Part shown: positions 36,958 to 46,883 of the stretch, one piece after another
Layout: the number at the start of each line of letters is the position of its first letter
Position numbering within the stretch: the first letter of the stretch is position 1
NCBI RefSeq assembly: GCF_013177635.1
Contig: NZ_CP030944.1
Span: 1,984,001 to 2,048,000 of the forward strand
Length of the DNA stretch: 64,000 nucleotides
Direction of reading: 5' to 3'
DNA from: Arcobacter aquimarinus
GTDB taxonomy: Bacteria > Campylobacterota > Campylobacteria > Campylobacterales > Arcobacteraceae
The notes under the pieces: model-generated
What the model was told of the DNA's origin: nothing
Databases searched by the model: none
Seen by the model: the letters and a program-made list of their open reading frames with translations, nothing else
Position numbers and translations under genes: made by a program

Positions 36958-38642
36958 AAAAATCCTTTTAAAATTGTTTGTTTTTCTTTGCCTGTTAATG
37001 CATAATAAAATTCATAAATATTTTGGCAAATATACTCTATATCATTTTTAGCATGACTATCACATGCTAACAAAATTTTATCGCCTATTTTTAGTTCTTC
37101 TTCCCATAAAGGAAGTAATATTGTATCATTTTCTCTTTGAAGTAACAATGGAACAACATTGTTTTTTAACTCTTTATTATACAAAGAAGTTCCTAGTAAA
37201 TTTAAAGTTAATTTTTCTTTTGAAAGTAAATATTTATAGAGTTGTGGTGCTTTATTTTCACTTATTTCAAGTTCCAATAATAAAGGTTTTTCATTTATTT
37301 CTTTCAACAACCTAGCTACCAATTTTGAAGCCCAAATATTGTCTTTTTTGATAATAAGCTTCAAAAATTTATCACTAAGAGGCATAAGTAAAGCATTTGT
37401 AACCTTATTTACAAGAATTTTTGATGGAGTAAAAATATGATTTATATTTGCATTTTTAAATAAAAAATCATCAGCTATATCATTTTCTCTTACTATTGTT
37501 ACTATATTTGGATTTAATTTTTTTGCCGTTGCTAAAATAGATAAATTTGTAGTGTCATTATCTGTAATTACAGCAATTGCAACCGCTTCTTTTATTCCAA
37601 CTTCTAATAATAACTCCCTATCATCTGCATTTCCAAAAACTAAATGTGAAATCTCATCTTTTGTTAATTCCATATTTTTGTTTTTATCTATTTCTATTAG
37701 TTTTACATCTATATCATGCTCATTTAATTTTTCAAAAACTTTTTTACCCATTCTTCCATAGCCACAAATAATATATAAACCTTTTGGAAAAATTGGTAGA
37801 GTGGCATTTAAATTATCAATTCCATAAAGCCACTTTTCAATCTTAAATAAATTAGCAGACCATAAAGCCAAACTTATCTCTGATGAAATTATAGAAAAAG
37901 GATTTACAATTACCTCAGCATCTAAATCTTTTAGATTTTCTGTATGATTTGAAGTTGTTGATTTTACTGCAACTTTTACATTTGGATTTAAAGCTTTTGC
38001 AATTAGTGTTATTTTTAAATTTAAATCATCATTTTCAAAAAGCGAAACTATGGCTTTGCAATTTCTTTTTTTTAGACCAGCTGCTTCTAAAACTTTTACA
38101 GAATAAGTTTCAGTATGTAAAATAGGAACAACTGGGGTAAAGTTTTCTAACTTTAAATTATTTATCTTTGACTTATCTCTTTCTATTACAACTGCTCGTA
38201 AACCTTGCTCCATTGCTTTTAAGATTATCTTTTTTGTGATTTGATTATAATCTAAAACCACAATAAATCTTTCATTTAGATTTTTTATCTGTCTTAAAAA
38301 CTTTGCTTTTTCAAGTTCACTAATAAAAAGCTTATCTTGAAATAAAGAGATTAAAGAACCAATACTATAAAACCAACCAAGAACCGTAAGATAAATACAA
38401 AAAGTAACCCATATTCTTTGAGAATATGTAAAAGCATAAGGAGTTTCACCAAAACCAATAGTTGTTGCTGTATAAGAAATAAAATAAAAAGCATCAAAAA
38501 TGCTCATATTATATACATTTCCTTCAGAATCAACCCCATCTATCAAAGTCAATCCTAAAATAGCAATAGCATAAGTTATTAATATTACTAAAAATGGTTT
38601 TCTCATTTTTTGTAATATTATAAATAATGAATTATTTTTCAA
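36954..38642 (-). CDS. Potassium channel protein with two RCK/TrkA domains
   Basis: 562 aa. An N-terminal two-helix pore domain has selectivity filter TTIGFGETP (about residues 56-64). It is followed by two TrkA-N-like Rossmann regions (FIVVLDYNQITKK near 130; IICGYGRMGKKVFEKL near 283) and a TrkA-C-like end (ENDTILLPLWEEELKIGDKI). Inner-membrane ligand-gated K+ channel or related. It is co-transcribed with kdsA and the DUF6394-like gene. Confidence 0.85.
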   Translation of the reverse strand: MKNNSLFIILQKMRKPFLVILITYAIAILGLTLIDGVDSEGNVYNMSIFDAFYFISYTATTIGFGETPYAFTYSQRIWVTFCIYLTVLGWFYSIGSLISLFQDKLFISELEKAKFLRQIKNLNERFIVVLDYNQITKKIILKAMEQGLRAVVIERDKSKINNLKLENFTPVVPILHTETYSVKVLEAAGLKKRNCKAIVSLFENDDLNLKITLIAKALNPNVKVAVKSTTSNHTENLKDLDAEVIVNPFSIISSEISLALWSANLFKIEKWLYGIDNLNATLPIFPKGLYIICGYGRMGKKVFEKLNEHDIDVKLIEIDKNKNMELTKDEISHLVFGNADDRELLLEVGIKEAVAIAVITDNDTTNLSILATAKKLNPNIVTIVRENDIADDFLFKNANINHIFTPSKILVNKVTNALLMPLSDKFLKLIIKKDNIWASKLVARLLKEINEKPLLLELEISENKAPQLYKYLLSKEKLTLNLLGTSLYNKELKNNVVPLLLQRENDTILLPLWEEELKIGDKILLACDSHAKNDIEYICQNIYEFYYALTGKEKQTILKGFL

Positions 38643-38651
38643 AATCTTACT

Positions 38652-39029
38652 CTATCTTTTTGATTTTAATGTATCACCAACATACAATATAACAGAAGTT
38701 AAATTTGCAAGTAATGCCCCACCTGATAAAGATACAATAACAGCCATAATTTCACTATTCATTCCAGAGCCATAAACAGCGATAGTCCAAACAATAGCTG
38801 CTGCTATTAATTGAATATCTGCAACCAATGAAGTTGCTAATAAAACAGAACCAACTTGTGTTTTATCACCTAATTTTAGAATAGTAGCTATTAAATTTAC
38901 AACTATGGCCGCAAATAATTCATATTTACTATGACTTTCAATAGTATGCATATCACCATAAAAAAAACCAAAATTTAGAGTCATTGCTAAAATGATAAAA
39001 AAACCTGAAATTACCTTATCTAAATTCAT
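38652..39029 (-). CDS. Small membrane protein, DUF6394-like
   Basis: 125 aa with four hydrophobic helices (VISGFFIILAMTLNFGFFYG, LFAAIVVNLIATIL and two more). It resembles a small protein conserved in Campylobacterota beside K+ channel genes. The name is from memory of the family and is not certain. Its start lies 14 bases inside the upstream glutamate-synthase-like gene. Confidence 0.65.
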   Translation of the reverse strand: MNLDKVISGFFIILAMTLNFGFFYGDMHTIESHSKYELFAAIVVNLIATILKLGDKTQVGSVLLATSLVADIQLIAAAIVWTIAVYGSGMNSEIMAVIVSLSGGALLANLTSVILYVGDTLKSKR

Positions 39030-40749
39030 TTTGTTCTCCTTTATCTTTTCCTAAATCTAATTTTCTTCTAAATACCTCATCAAGATTATCATGTACTCTT
39101 GAGTTTTTATCTACAAAAAGTAATTTCTTTTGGTCTAATTGTTTTATATTTTTAAGCCCCATAATAGCTAATAAACCTTTTACATTTTTCAAAAGGTTTT
39201 TATGATAATTTGCCACATAATTTGCGTGTTTAAACACAAAATATTTTTTTCTTTTGCTTTTATCTTGAGTTGCAAGTCCAACAGGACATTGTCTTCCTGT
39301 TGTTCCTGAACAATATCTTGCTCTAATACAACCTGCACTCATCATAAATCCTCTTGCTATTTGCAAGAAGTCTGCTCCTAAACTCATTACAATTATAATA
39401 TCATCAGGAGTTAATATTTTTCCACTTGCAACAATTCTAACTTTATCTCTAATTCCATAATCTTTTAAAATTTTATCTACTAAATAAACAGAATCTCTAA
39501 CATCTAAACCAACTCTTTCCATCATTTCAAGTGGTGCTGTTGCGCTTCCACCACTTCCTGCATCAAGAGTAATATAATCAGGATAAGCATCAATTCCAGC
39601 ATCTACTCTTCTTTTTATCTCTTTAGCATAAGGTTCAATGTTTTCCATATCTGAAATTACTATTTTTATACCTACTGGTTTCCCTGATAACTCTTGAAGT
39701 TTTCCAACAAAATCAAATAACTCCTCAATAGTATTAGCATAAGGAAATCTATTTGGAGAAAAAACATCTTTATAGGCTTCAACATTTCTATAATATGCAA
39801 TTGCTGGAGTTACTTTTGCACCTGAAAGTTTTCCACCTGTTTGTTTTGCTCCTTGAGCAATTTTGATTTCTGTCATTTGACAAAAGCTCATCACTTTTTG
39901 ATATCTATCTTCATCAAATTTTCCTGTTTTATCTCTAGCTCCATAAAGTCCTGAACTAATTTGAAATACAATATCTGGCATATCAGAGGGAACTTCTTTA
40001 GGAAAAACTTCTAAAGGTGCATCCCAATTTGGTCTATAAAATCGTTTTGTTTTTAAATCCAAAATATATGTTTCTGCTTCTGGGTCATTTTTAAAAACCA
40101 ATTTTCTATAAACATCAGCTGCAAGTGAGCCATTGAAAAAGAATTTAAAAAATCTTTTTATAGATTTATTTAAATGTGTACTATCAACTATTTTCATATA
40201 TGATTCATCATAATTTTCATGGGTTACAAAAAAGTTTGATGTAACTCCACCTTCACCTGAATTTATTGGAAATCCTCCAAGATAAGAGCCTTGAACAAAA
40301 GCTCTTGTTCCTTCTGGAGAGATAGAACCATCACTCATAGCAGACCTTGCTATTATACTTTTTGAGATATAAGGTTTTCTTCTTCTCTCTCCAAAAACTA
40401 CTTTAAAATCATTTTCTACCTCATCATCATTTAAAACAATATTTGCATGTCTTATCATAAATTTAGGCTTAGCTAAAGGTTGAGATGGAGAAAAAGATGC
40501 ATAATTTGGTTTATCTCTTGCTGCTTTATAAACCCAATCTAATTTGTCCTTTGATTCGTAGAACTTTTCATCACCAAAATATTGTCTAAAAGGTTCACTA
40601 ACTTCTTCAAATAAATATCTTAATCTTCCAATAATTGGATAATTTACAAGTAATTGATGTTCTCTTTGTACATATTTATCATGAATATACCAAGCAACAA
40701 TTACAACAACAAATACAATCCAAAAAACATCAACAAAACTTAACTCCAT
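39016..40749 (-). CDS. Membrane-anchored FMN-binding glutamate synthase-family protein
   Basis: 577 aa. One N-terminal membrane helix (about residues 5-22) is followed by a GltB central-like barrel. KTGGKLSGAKV-like segment AKQTGGKLSGAKVTPAI, LDAGSGGSATAPLEMM and a cluster Cys segment GCIRARYCSGTTGRQCPVG match the FMN/[3Fe-4S] region. It lacks the amidotransferase domain of true GltB, so a glutamate-synthase function is not assured. It is in an operon with a DMT transporter upstream (1-base gap). Confidence 0.82.
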   Translation of the reverse strand: MELSFVDVFWIVFVVVIVAWYIHDKYVQREHQLLVNYPIIGRLRYLFEEVSEPFRQYFGDEKFYESKDKLDWVYKAARDKPNYASFSPSQPLAKPKFMIRHANIVLNDDEVENDFKVVFGERRRKPYISKSIIARSAMSDGSISPEGTRAFVQGSYLGGFPINSGEGGVTSNFFVTHENYDESYMKIVDSTHLNKSIKRFFKFFFNGSLAADVYRKLVFKNDPEAETYILDLKTKRFYRPNWDAPLEVFPKEVPSDMPDIVFQISSGLYGARDKTGKFDEDRYQKVMSFCQMTEIKIAQGAKQTGGKLSGAKVTPAIAYYRNVEAYKDVFSPNRFPYANTIEELFDFVGKLQELSGKPVGIKIVISDMENIEPYAKEIKRRVDAGIDAYPDYITLDAGSGGSATAPLEMMERVGLDVRDSVYLVDKILKDYGIRDKVRIVASGKILTPDDIIIVMSLGADFLQIARGFMMSAGCIRARYCSGTTGRQCPVGLATQDKSKRKKYFVFKHANYVANYHKNLLKNVKGLLAIMGLKNIKQLDQKKLLFVDKNSRVHDNLDEVFRRKLDLGKDKGEQNEFR

Positions 40750-40750
40750 A

Positions 40751-41635
40751 TTATTCCTTTTTACTTGAAACTAAAACTCCACTAAAAACTATCAAAATTA
40801 TACCTAAAACTATCAAAACAGAAGGAAAACTATCACCTAAAATAAGTCCTAAAATTATCGAAAAAGCAATATTACTATATGAAATAGTTCCTATAATTCC
40901 AGCTTTAGCAAATGAATAAGCTTTTGTCATATATATTTGTGCAAATGTGGCAAAAACTCCTAAAAGAATAATATAAATCCAATCACTAGCTTTTGGCATA
41001 ACAAATGTTCCTAACATAAAATCCAAATTTGGATTTGAATAAAAACTTCCTATAATCATCAAAATAAGTGGTCCAATAGTTCCAATTGTCATAAAAGATA
41101 AAACAATAGCTCTTGAATCATAATAACTTCTAAGTTCCCTAACAGATGTATAAGCAAGAGCAGCACCTACTCCTGATAATATTCCTAAATAATCTGTTTT
41201 TTCTAGACTACTTCCATCAAACTCTGTAATAAATACAATTCCAATAAAACCTACAAAAACTCCTAACCAACCTTTAAATCCTAATTTCTCTTTTAAAAAT
41301 AAATAAGCAAAAATAGCTGTAAAAATAGTAGAAGTTTTAGAAAAAGTCATAGCTTCTCCAAGTGGAATTTGCGAAATATTATAAAAGAAAAATAAAAGAG
41401 CTACAAATCCAGCAACACCTCTAAAAGTAAGTAACCAAAACTTTCCACCAATCTGTTTTAAGGGAGAGTTATATATTGAAATTAATATTAAAAGAACTCC
41501 AAAAACATTTCTGAAAAATACAACTTCAACTGAACTCATAGAATCGCTTAATTCTTTAGCAACAGCACCCATAAATGCAAATAATAGTGAAGCAATCAAC
41601 ATATATTTTATGCCCTTGCTAACTTGATCTTCCAT
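40751..41635 (-). CDS. DMT/EamA-family transporter
   Basis: 294 aa, ten hydrophobic helices arranged as two EamA repeats (for example YMLIASLLFAFMGAVAKEL at the start and FAKAGIIGTISYSNIAFSIILG in the second half). A metabolite or drug exporter of the inner membrane with unknown substrate. First gene of the minus-strand run that ends with kdsA, divergent from murA. Confidence 0.85.
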   Translation of the reverse strand: MEDQVSKGIKYMLIASLLFAFMGAVAKELSDSMSSVEVVFFRNVFGVLLILISIYNSPLKQIGGKFWLLTFRGVAGFVALLFFFYNISQIPLGEAMTFSKTSTIFTAIFAYLFLKEKLGFKGWLGVFVGFIGIVFITEFDGSSLEKTDYLGILSGVGAALAYTSVRELRSYYDSRAIVLSFMTIGTIGPLILMIIGSFYSNPNLDFMLGTFVMPKASDWIYIILLGVFATFAQIYMTKAYSFAKAGIIGTISYSNIAFSIILGLILGDSFPSVLIVLGIILIVFSGVLVSSKKE

Positions 41636-41701
41636 AAGCTTCCTTTTTTTGAAGGGAAAATTGTATTTATAATAGCTTTAAATAAAGATTATTTTGGATA
41701 A

Positions 41702-41707
41702 TATAAT
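41702..41707 (+). promoter_or_regulatory. -10 box for murA
   Basis: TATAAT 30 bases before the murA ATG, followed by AGGGGAAAT as ribosome binding site. Confidence 0.55.
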
Positions 41708-41736
41708 CACTTTATATAAAGATTTGTAGGGGAAAT

Positions 41737-43002
41737 ATGGAATATTTAAAAATTGTTGGAGGAAATGATATTTCAGGAAGTGTAGAAATATCAGGTGCTA
41801 AAAATGCAGCTCTTCCTTTGATTGCTTGTACAATTTTAGGAAAAAATGAAATCACTATTGGAAACTTACCAAATGTTGTCGATATTAATACATTTTTAAA
41901 ATTAATCAAAAAGCTAGGTGGAAGTTTTGAAAAAGATGGAAATAGTGTAAAAATAAACACTTCAACAATAAACAACACAACAGCTACTTATGATATTGTA
42001 AAAACAATGAGAGCTTCTATTTTGGTTTTAGGACCTATTTTAGCTAGATTTGGAACTTGTGAAGTTTCACTTCCAGGGGGTTGTGCAATTGGTCAAAGAC
42101 CTGTTGATTTACATCTAAAAGCACTAGAACAAATGGGTGCAAAAATAGAGATTTTACATGGTTATATAAAAGCAACTGCTCCTAATGGTTTAAAAGGTGC
42201 AAAGATTGTATTTGATAAAGTAACTGTTGGTGGAACTGAAAATACAGTTATGGCAGCAGCACTTGCCCATGGAACTACAACTATAATAAACGCAGCAAAA
42301 GAACCTGAAATTGTTCAGCTTTGTGAAGTAATTAAAGAAGCAGGTGTTAAAATAGAAGGTATTGGAACTTCAAAAATCATAATCGAAGGAACAGCACAAA
42401 AACTTCTTGATATAAAACCATTTGATGTAATTCCAGATAGAATTGAAGCTGGAACTTATATGTGTGCAGCTGCTATTAAAAATCAAAAATTAAAAATAGA
42501 AAAAGTAATTCCTTTACATTTAGAAGCGATTATTTCAAAACTTGAAGAGATGAATTTTGAAGTATTACAAGATGAAAATAGTGTTACAATTCTACCTACA
42601 AAAGAGATAAAGCCAGTAAATATAATAACAACAGAATATCCAGGATTCCCAACTGATATGCAAGCTCAGTTTATGGCACTTGCAACTCAAGCAAATGGAA
42701 CAAGTACAATTGATGAAAGATTGTTTGAAAATAGATTTATGCATGTTAGTGAACTTTTAAGACTTGGCGCTGATATTCACCTAAATGGAAACACAGCAAC
42801 AATAAACGGAAAAGCTGGAACTTTAAATGGTACAGATGTTATGGCTACAGATTTAAGAGCTTCATCAGCATTGGTTTTAGCAGCACTTGTTGCAACTGGT
42901 GAAACAAATATTCATAGAATCTACCATCTTGACAGAGGTTATGAAAACCTAGAAGGAAAACTTTCAAAAATAGGTGCAAATGTAAAAAGGTTTACAGAAT
43001 AG
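41737..43002 (+). CDS. murA: UDP-N-acetylglucosamine 1-carboxyvinyltransferase
   Basis: 421 aa: [12 protein letters not shown] near residue 19, the catalytic Cys loop [15 protein letters not shown] near 114, and [13 protein letters not shown] and [11 protein letters not shown]. First committed step of peptidoglycan synthesis and the fosfomycin target. The Cys is present, so fosfomycin sensitivity of the enzyme is expected. A strong hairpin follows. Confidence 0.96.
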   Translation: MEYLKIVGGNDISGSVEISGAKNAALPLIACTILGKNEITIGNLPNVVDINTFLKLIKKLGGSFEKDGNSVKINTSTINNTTATYDIVKTMRASILVLGPILARFGTCEVSLPGGCAIGQRPVDLHLKALEQMGAKIEILHGYIKATAPNGLKGAKIVFDKVTVGGTENTVMAAALAHGTTTIINAAKEPEIVQLCEVIKEAGVKIEGIGTSKIIIEGTAQKLLDIKPFDVIPDRIEAGTYMCAAAIKNQKLKIEKVIPLHLEAIISKLEEMNFEVLQDENSVTILPTKEIKPVNIITTEYPGFPTDMQAQFMALATQANGTSTIDERLFENRFMHVSELLRLGADIHLNGNTATINGKAGTLNGTDVMATDLRASSALVLAALVATGETNIHRIYHLDRGYENLEGKLSKIGANVKRFTE

Positions 43003-43012
43003 CACACTTTTT

Positions 43013-43051
43013 AATGATAAGTGATAAAATCATTCACTTATCATTTCTTTT
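43013..43051 (+). terminator. Terminator after murA
   Basis: 12-bp perfect stem AATGATAAGTGA / TCACTTATCATT with a 9-base loop, then TCTTTT. Confidence 0.7.
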
Positions 43052-43099
43052 AAGTATAAATTAAATAAAATCCTATCAATTACAAAAAAGGTATTATTT

Positions 43100-44194
43100 A
43101 TGAAACTAGAAATTTCTTTATTTAAATTTGATAAAAACTCTGATTATTTACCATACTACACAAAACACTTTTTTAAAGTGGAAAATGAAAAAAATCTTTT
43201 GGATATTTTAAAAACTATAAACAAAAATGAAAAATTAGGCTTTGAAAATAGTGATAATTTTGATTTAGTAGTAAATGAAGTTTTTACTAAAGCATCTATT
43301 TCTATAAAAGAATTAGTTGATAACTTTGGAAAAGAACTTACAATTGAACCTATTTCAATTAGAAGAGCCTATAATGATTTATTGATTGATGATAAAGATT
43401 TTAAAGAAAGAATTGATATTTTAAAAGATTTTATAAAAGAAGAAGATAAAAGTAATTATCTAAGTTTAAAACCTTACTATTATGCTTCTAATACTTTAAA
43501 TTACAGAAGTGATTATATTGGTGATGCTATTTTAATTTTAGCTCATGATTTAATCCAAAAAAATCCACAAGTTCAAAATCATATATTAGATAGTTTAAAA
43601 CAACAAGAAATAGGTGCATCTTTTCATACAAGTTTAAAAGATAGAATCTATAATTTTGATAATAATATTGAAGATAAAATCATAGAAATTCAAAAAAAAT
43701 TAAATCTATTTGAAGAACTTGATAAACAAAACTTTAGAATAAACAAAACTTTGATTATTGATTTTGGAACATTCGATGAAAATTATGAAATAAAACATGA
43801 TTTTAAAGATTTTAATATTGCATATTATCCATCAAATGATTCAAAACAGACTTTTGATTTATTAAATAAATTAGATGCAAATATTCTAAAATTAAACTCT
43901 ACAAAACTTGATTTAGCTAAAAATACTTTTAATAAAAATCCATTAATTACTTATCATGTAGCAATTACTATTTTACTTGATGCTTTTGATAATAATGCTG
44001 ATTTTTTAGTTGTTGATACAAATGAAGATTTTTATATTTTTGATTATAATAGAAAAGAATTAGAAAAAATTTGTGGAAGAGATGTAATTTTACCAATTAT
44101 TCACAAAAATGAACTTCAGAAATTAGCTTGTGGAAATCACAAAGAGGCTAAAAAAACACTTGAACTTCATCAAGTAAACCCTGAAATAATATAA
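43100..44194 (+). CDS. Hypothetical protein, DUF5644-like
   Basis: 364 aa, soluble and rich in Asp, Asn and Lys. The N-terminus (KLEISLFKFDKNSDYLPYYTKHF) recalls ferredoxin/succinate-dehydrogenase-B-like folds annotated as DUF5644 in Arcobacter relatives. Two Cys (CGRD and CGNH) lie near the C-terminus. In this lineage such proteins seem to be conserved near murA. No activity can be assigned. Confidence 0.7.
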   Translation: MKLEISLFKFDKNSDYLPYYTKHFFKVENEKNLLDILKTINKNEKLGFENSDNFDLVVNEVFTKASISIKELVDNFGKELTIEPISIRRAYNDLLIDDKDFKERIDILKDFIKEEDKSNYLSLKPYYYASNTLNYRSDYIGDAILILAHDLIQKNPQVQNHILDSLKQQEIGASFHTSLKDRIYNFDNNIEDKIIEIQKKLNLFEELDKQNFRINKTLIIDFGTFDENYEIKHDFKDFNIAYYPSNDSKQTFDLLNKLDANILKLNSTKLDLAKNTFNKNPLITYHVAITILLDAFDNNADFLVVDTNEDFYIFDYNRKELEKICGRDVILPIIHKNELQKLACGNHKEAKKTLELHQVNPEII

Positions 44195-44204
44195 AGGCAA
44201 GATA

Positions 44205-44828
44205 TTGATACTAGATATAGAGTTTGTAATATATTCATGCCTTTTATTATCTAGTATCTTACCTCTTTATGTTTATAGAAAAACTATATTTAAAAAGTAT
44301 TATTCAACAAGCTCTGATAATTTTGATTTATTCTTAAAAGATATAAAAATTTATATGGAAAAAAATTATCCTAAAATCAAAATTGATTATTCAATTGTTC
44401 AAAAAACAAAAAATGAGCAAAATATAGAACTTAGAAAATCTTTGTTGATAGAAAACTTAATAGAACAGTTCTATAATTTTAACTACAAAAAAGAGACTCA
44501 AAAATCAATATCAAAAGATAAACTTTGGGTTGGATATGATGAAAAATCAAAATCTAATCCAAAACCTCCTAGTGATTGGATTCAAAGAAAAGATATGGCT
44601 CATAGAAGAGACAACAGAGTTTGTGATAGATGTGGGCATATGTTGTTAACAACTTCTGATGTATATATAAATTTTGTAAAAGATATAGAAAATGGTGGTG
44701 GGTATAACTTTGAAAATCTTATTTGTTTATGTGTAGATTGTAACAAAATTTTAAATTCAAAAAATCCAAAAGGAACTATCTCTTCGTTGAGTATAAATGA
44801 TAAGCTATATAACATTGCAAAATATTAA
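44205..44828 (+). CDS. Membrane-anchored HNH-like zinc-finger protein
   Basis: 207 aa. An N-terminal membrane helix (about residues 4-22) and a linker are followed by a C-terminal HNH-type fold: RRDNRVCDRCG, GGGYNFENLICLCVDCN. The paired CxxC zinc ligands and the central N-L are kept, but the catalytic His-His of the motif reads Asn-Phe (VYINFVKD) and the last His is Asn. It may not cut DNA. Start TTG 44205 with AAGG upstream. There is no ATG until well inside. Confidence 0.7.
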   Translation: MILDIEFVIYSCLLLSSILPLYVYRKTIFKKYYSTSSDNFDLFLKDIKIYMEKNYPKIKIDYSIVQKTKNEQNIELRKSLLIENLIEQFYNFNYKKETQKSISKDKLWVGYDEKSKSNPKPPSDWIQRKDMAHRRDNRVCDRCGHMLLTTSDVYINFVKDIENGGGYNFENLICLCVDCNKILNSKNPKGTISSLSINDKLYNIAKY

Positions 44829-46264
44829 TAGCCCAAAATATCTTTTACTCTTTTTTTATGTTCATCTGTCATAATTTCTTTATTTTTTGGCTCATTTGGT
44901 TCTTGAATTAACCTTTTTTTATCTTGTTCCTCTTTTAATTTTAAAAGTGATTTTTCCAAATACTTATCCTCTAACTCTTTTAATTCACTAAGTTTATTTC
45001 TAATAAAAGTTATATCTTTTGCTTTTGGTATTAAATAAGGAGTTACAATTACAACTAAATTATTTTTTTTACTATTTTCAACACTATTTTTAAACAACTC
45101 TCCAAATAAAGGAACATCTCCTAAAACTGGAACTTTTTGTTGGGTTTTTTCTGATTTATTTTCAATCAAACCTCCAATTATTACACTTTCACCATTGTTT
45201 AAAATAGCCGTTGTTTCTATTCTTTTTTTTGAAGTATCAGCATTTCCACTTATAGTTTGAGTTGTTTTAACACCTTCTAAAATAGTCTCTATTTCTAAGG
45301 TAACTTTTGTATCATTTGAAATTCTAGGTTTTACTTTCAAAGTTAAACCCACATCTTCTCTTTCATAGTTTTCTCTTGTAGTTCCTCCATCACTAATACT
45401 ACTTGAAACTTTTATAGATATTGTTTCTCCAACATAAATAGAACTCTCTTTGTTATTTACAGCTAAAATTGATGGTTCAGATACTATATCTAAAGCACCT
45501 TTTTGTCGAAGCAAATTTAAACTAGCTCCAAGAGCTAATCCAGAAACCATATCAGGTATTTTTAATCCTTCAATAGAAAAAGATGGAATAGAGCCCTTAT
45601 TTAAACTTGAAGAGAAACTAGCCAATACATTTCCATTACTTTTTGCTCCGAAAATTCCATAAGAAAGACCTATTTGATTAACTAATTCATCATTTACTTC
45701 AATGATTCTAGCTTGTACATAAACTTGTGTTTTTTCTTTATCAAGTTCATTTATAAGTTCTGTTATATAAGAAATCTCCTCTTTTATTCCCATTAAAATG
45801 ATAGAGTTTGATTCACTTTCTAAAGATACTAAAGGTTTTTTATATGTTTTTTCGTACTCTTTTTTATTTATAATCTCTTCTAATATTTTTATTATATTTG
45901 TTGCATCAATATTTTTTAAAGGTATTACCTTTACCTCTTTTCTTTCTTGAGGAATATTTTCATCATCTTTTTTTATTTCAATCAATGGCACAACTCTTAA
46001 AATATTTTTTTCTTCAACTAAAGAAAAACCTTTATCTTGAAGAACCATATGTAAAATATTTAATAAATCACTCTTTTTTAAATTTCCTTTTGGAATAAAA
46101 TCCACATTGCCTTCTATATTTTGACTTATTAGTATGTTTTTATCTAAAATTTTAGAACTTACTTTTAGTAATTCACTAATTTTTAAATCTTTAAAATTAA
46201 TATTTATAAACTCATTTGAAAATAGATTGATTGTAAAAAAGATAGAAATAAAAATAAGTTTCAT
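44825..46264 (-). CDS. Secretin (GspD/PulD/MshL type)
   Basis: 479 aa outer-membrane pore of a type II secretion or type IV pilus system. Signal peptide 1-16. N0-like domain (INFKDLKISELLKVSS, about 22-95), N1 domain (KVIPLKNIDATNIIKILEE, about 105-180), then the secretin core with VGETISIKVSSS, EREDVGLTLKVKPRIS and the end signature GESVIIGGLIENKSEKTQQKVP. Shorter than full GspD (about 650 aa), with only one N1-type repeat. No other secretion or pilus gene is adjacent. Confidence 0.88.
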   Translation of the reverse strand: MKLIFISIFFTINLFSNEFININFKDLKISELLKVSSKILDKNILISQNIEGNVDFIPKGNLKKSDLLNILHMVLQDKGFSLVEEKNILRVVPLIEIKKDDENIPQERKEVKVIPLKNIDATNIIKILEEIINKKEYEKTYKKPLVSLESESNSIILMGIKEEISYITELINELDKEKTQVYVQARIIEVNDELVNQIGLSYGIFGAKSNGNVLASFSSSLNKGSIPSFSIEGLKIPDMVSGLALGASLNLLRQKGALDIVSEPSILAVNNKESSIYVGETISIKVSSSISDGGTTRENYEREDVGLTLKVKPRISNDTKVTLEIETILEGVKTTQTISGNADTSKKRIETTAILNNGESVIIGGLIENKSEKTQQKVPVLGDVPLFGELFKNSVENSKKNNLVVIVTPYLIPKAKDITFIRNKLSELKELEDKYLEKSLLKLKEEQDKKRLIQEPNEPKNKEIMTDEHKKRVKDILGY

Positions 46265-46296
46265 AAAAATACTCCAATAAATAATAATTAAGATTA

Positions 46297-46869
46297 TTAT
46301 AATACTTTAATATTTCTTGAAAGTAAAGTGTTTAAATGTTCAAATTGTTCATTTGTTAATTCTATTGTTAGTTTTACATTTGTAGAAAAATCTTTTGATT
46401 TTATGTTTATTTCTTCTTGATTTAAAAGATATTCAAGAAGTGAGAGTTCACTATATTCGCATTCTAAAGTTTTTATTATTAGTTTTTGATACTCTTTAAA
46501 AGTTGCTATTTTTATAACTTCATTTACACTATCCCCATAAGCTCGAACTAAGCCACCAGTTCCAAGTTTTATTCCGCCAAAATATCGCACTATTATTACT
46601 GCACTATTTATTATTTGGGCTCCTGCCATTACAGCAAGGCTTGGTTTTCCACTTGTTCCTTTTGGTTCTCCATCATCGCTACTATTTTCAACAATTTGAC
46701 CAAATTCATTTAAATATCTATATGCATAAACAAAATGTCTAGCTTTTGGATGTTCAATTCTTAATTTAGCCATTATTTCATCAAACATAGAATAAGGAAA
46801 TAAAAAAGCTATAAATTTTGATTTTTTCTCTTCAAAAGTAAAACTAAACTCTTTTTGAACAAATTTCAA
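46297..46869 (-). CDS. YigZ/IMPACT-family protein
   Basis: 190 aa: KKSKFIAFLFP, HPKARHFVYAYRY, SSDDGEPKGTSGKP and IVRYFGGIKLGTGGLVRAYG, the signature of the UPF0029/IMPACT N-terminal domain, with a C-terminal ferredoxin-like DUF1949 region. Possible role in translation control. Precise function is unknown. It diverges from tlyA with only 14 bases between the two starts. Confidence 0.9.
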   Translation of the reverse strand: MKFVQKEFSFTFEEKKSKFIAFLFPYSMFDEIMAKLRIEHPKARHFVYAYRYLNEFGQIVENSSDDGEPKGTSGKPSLAVMAGAQIINSAVIIVRYFGGIKLGTGGLVRAYGDSVNEVIKIATFKEYQKLIIKTLECEYSELSLLEYLLNQEEINIKSKDFSTNVKLTIELTNEQFEHLNTLLSRNIKVL

Positions 46870-46883
46870 CTATAATTGCCCCC

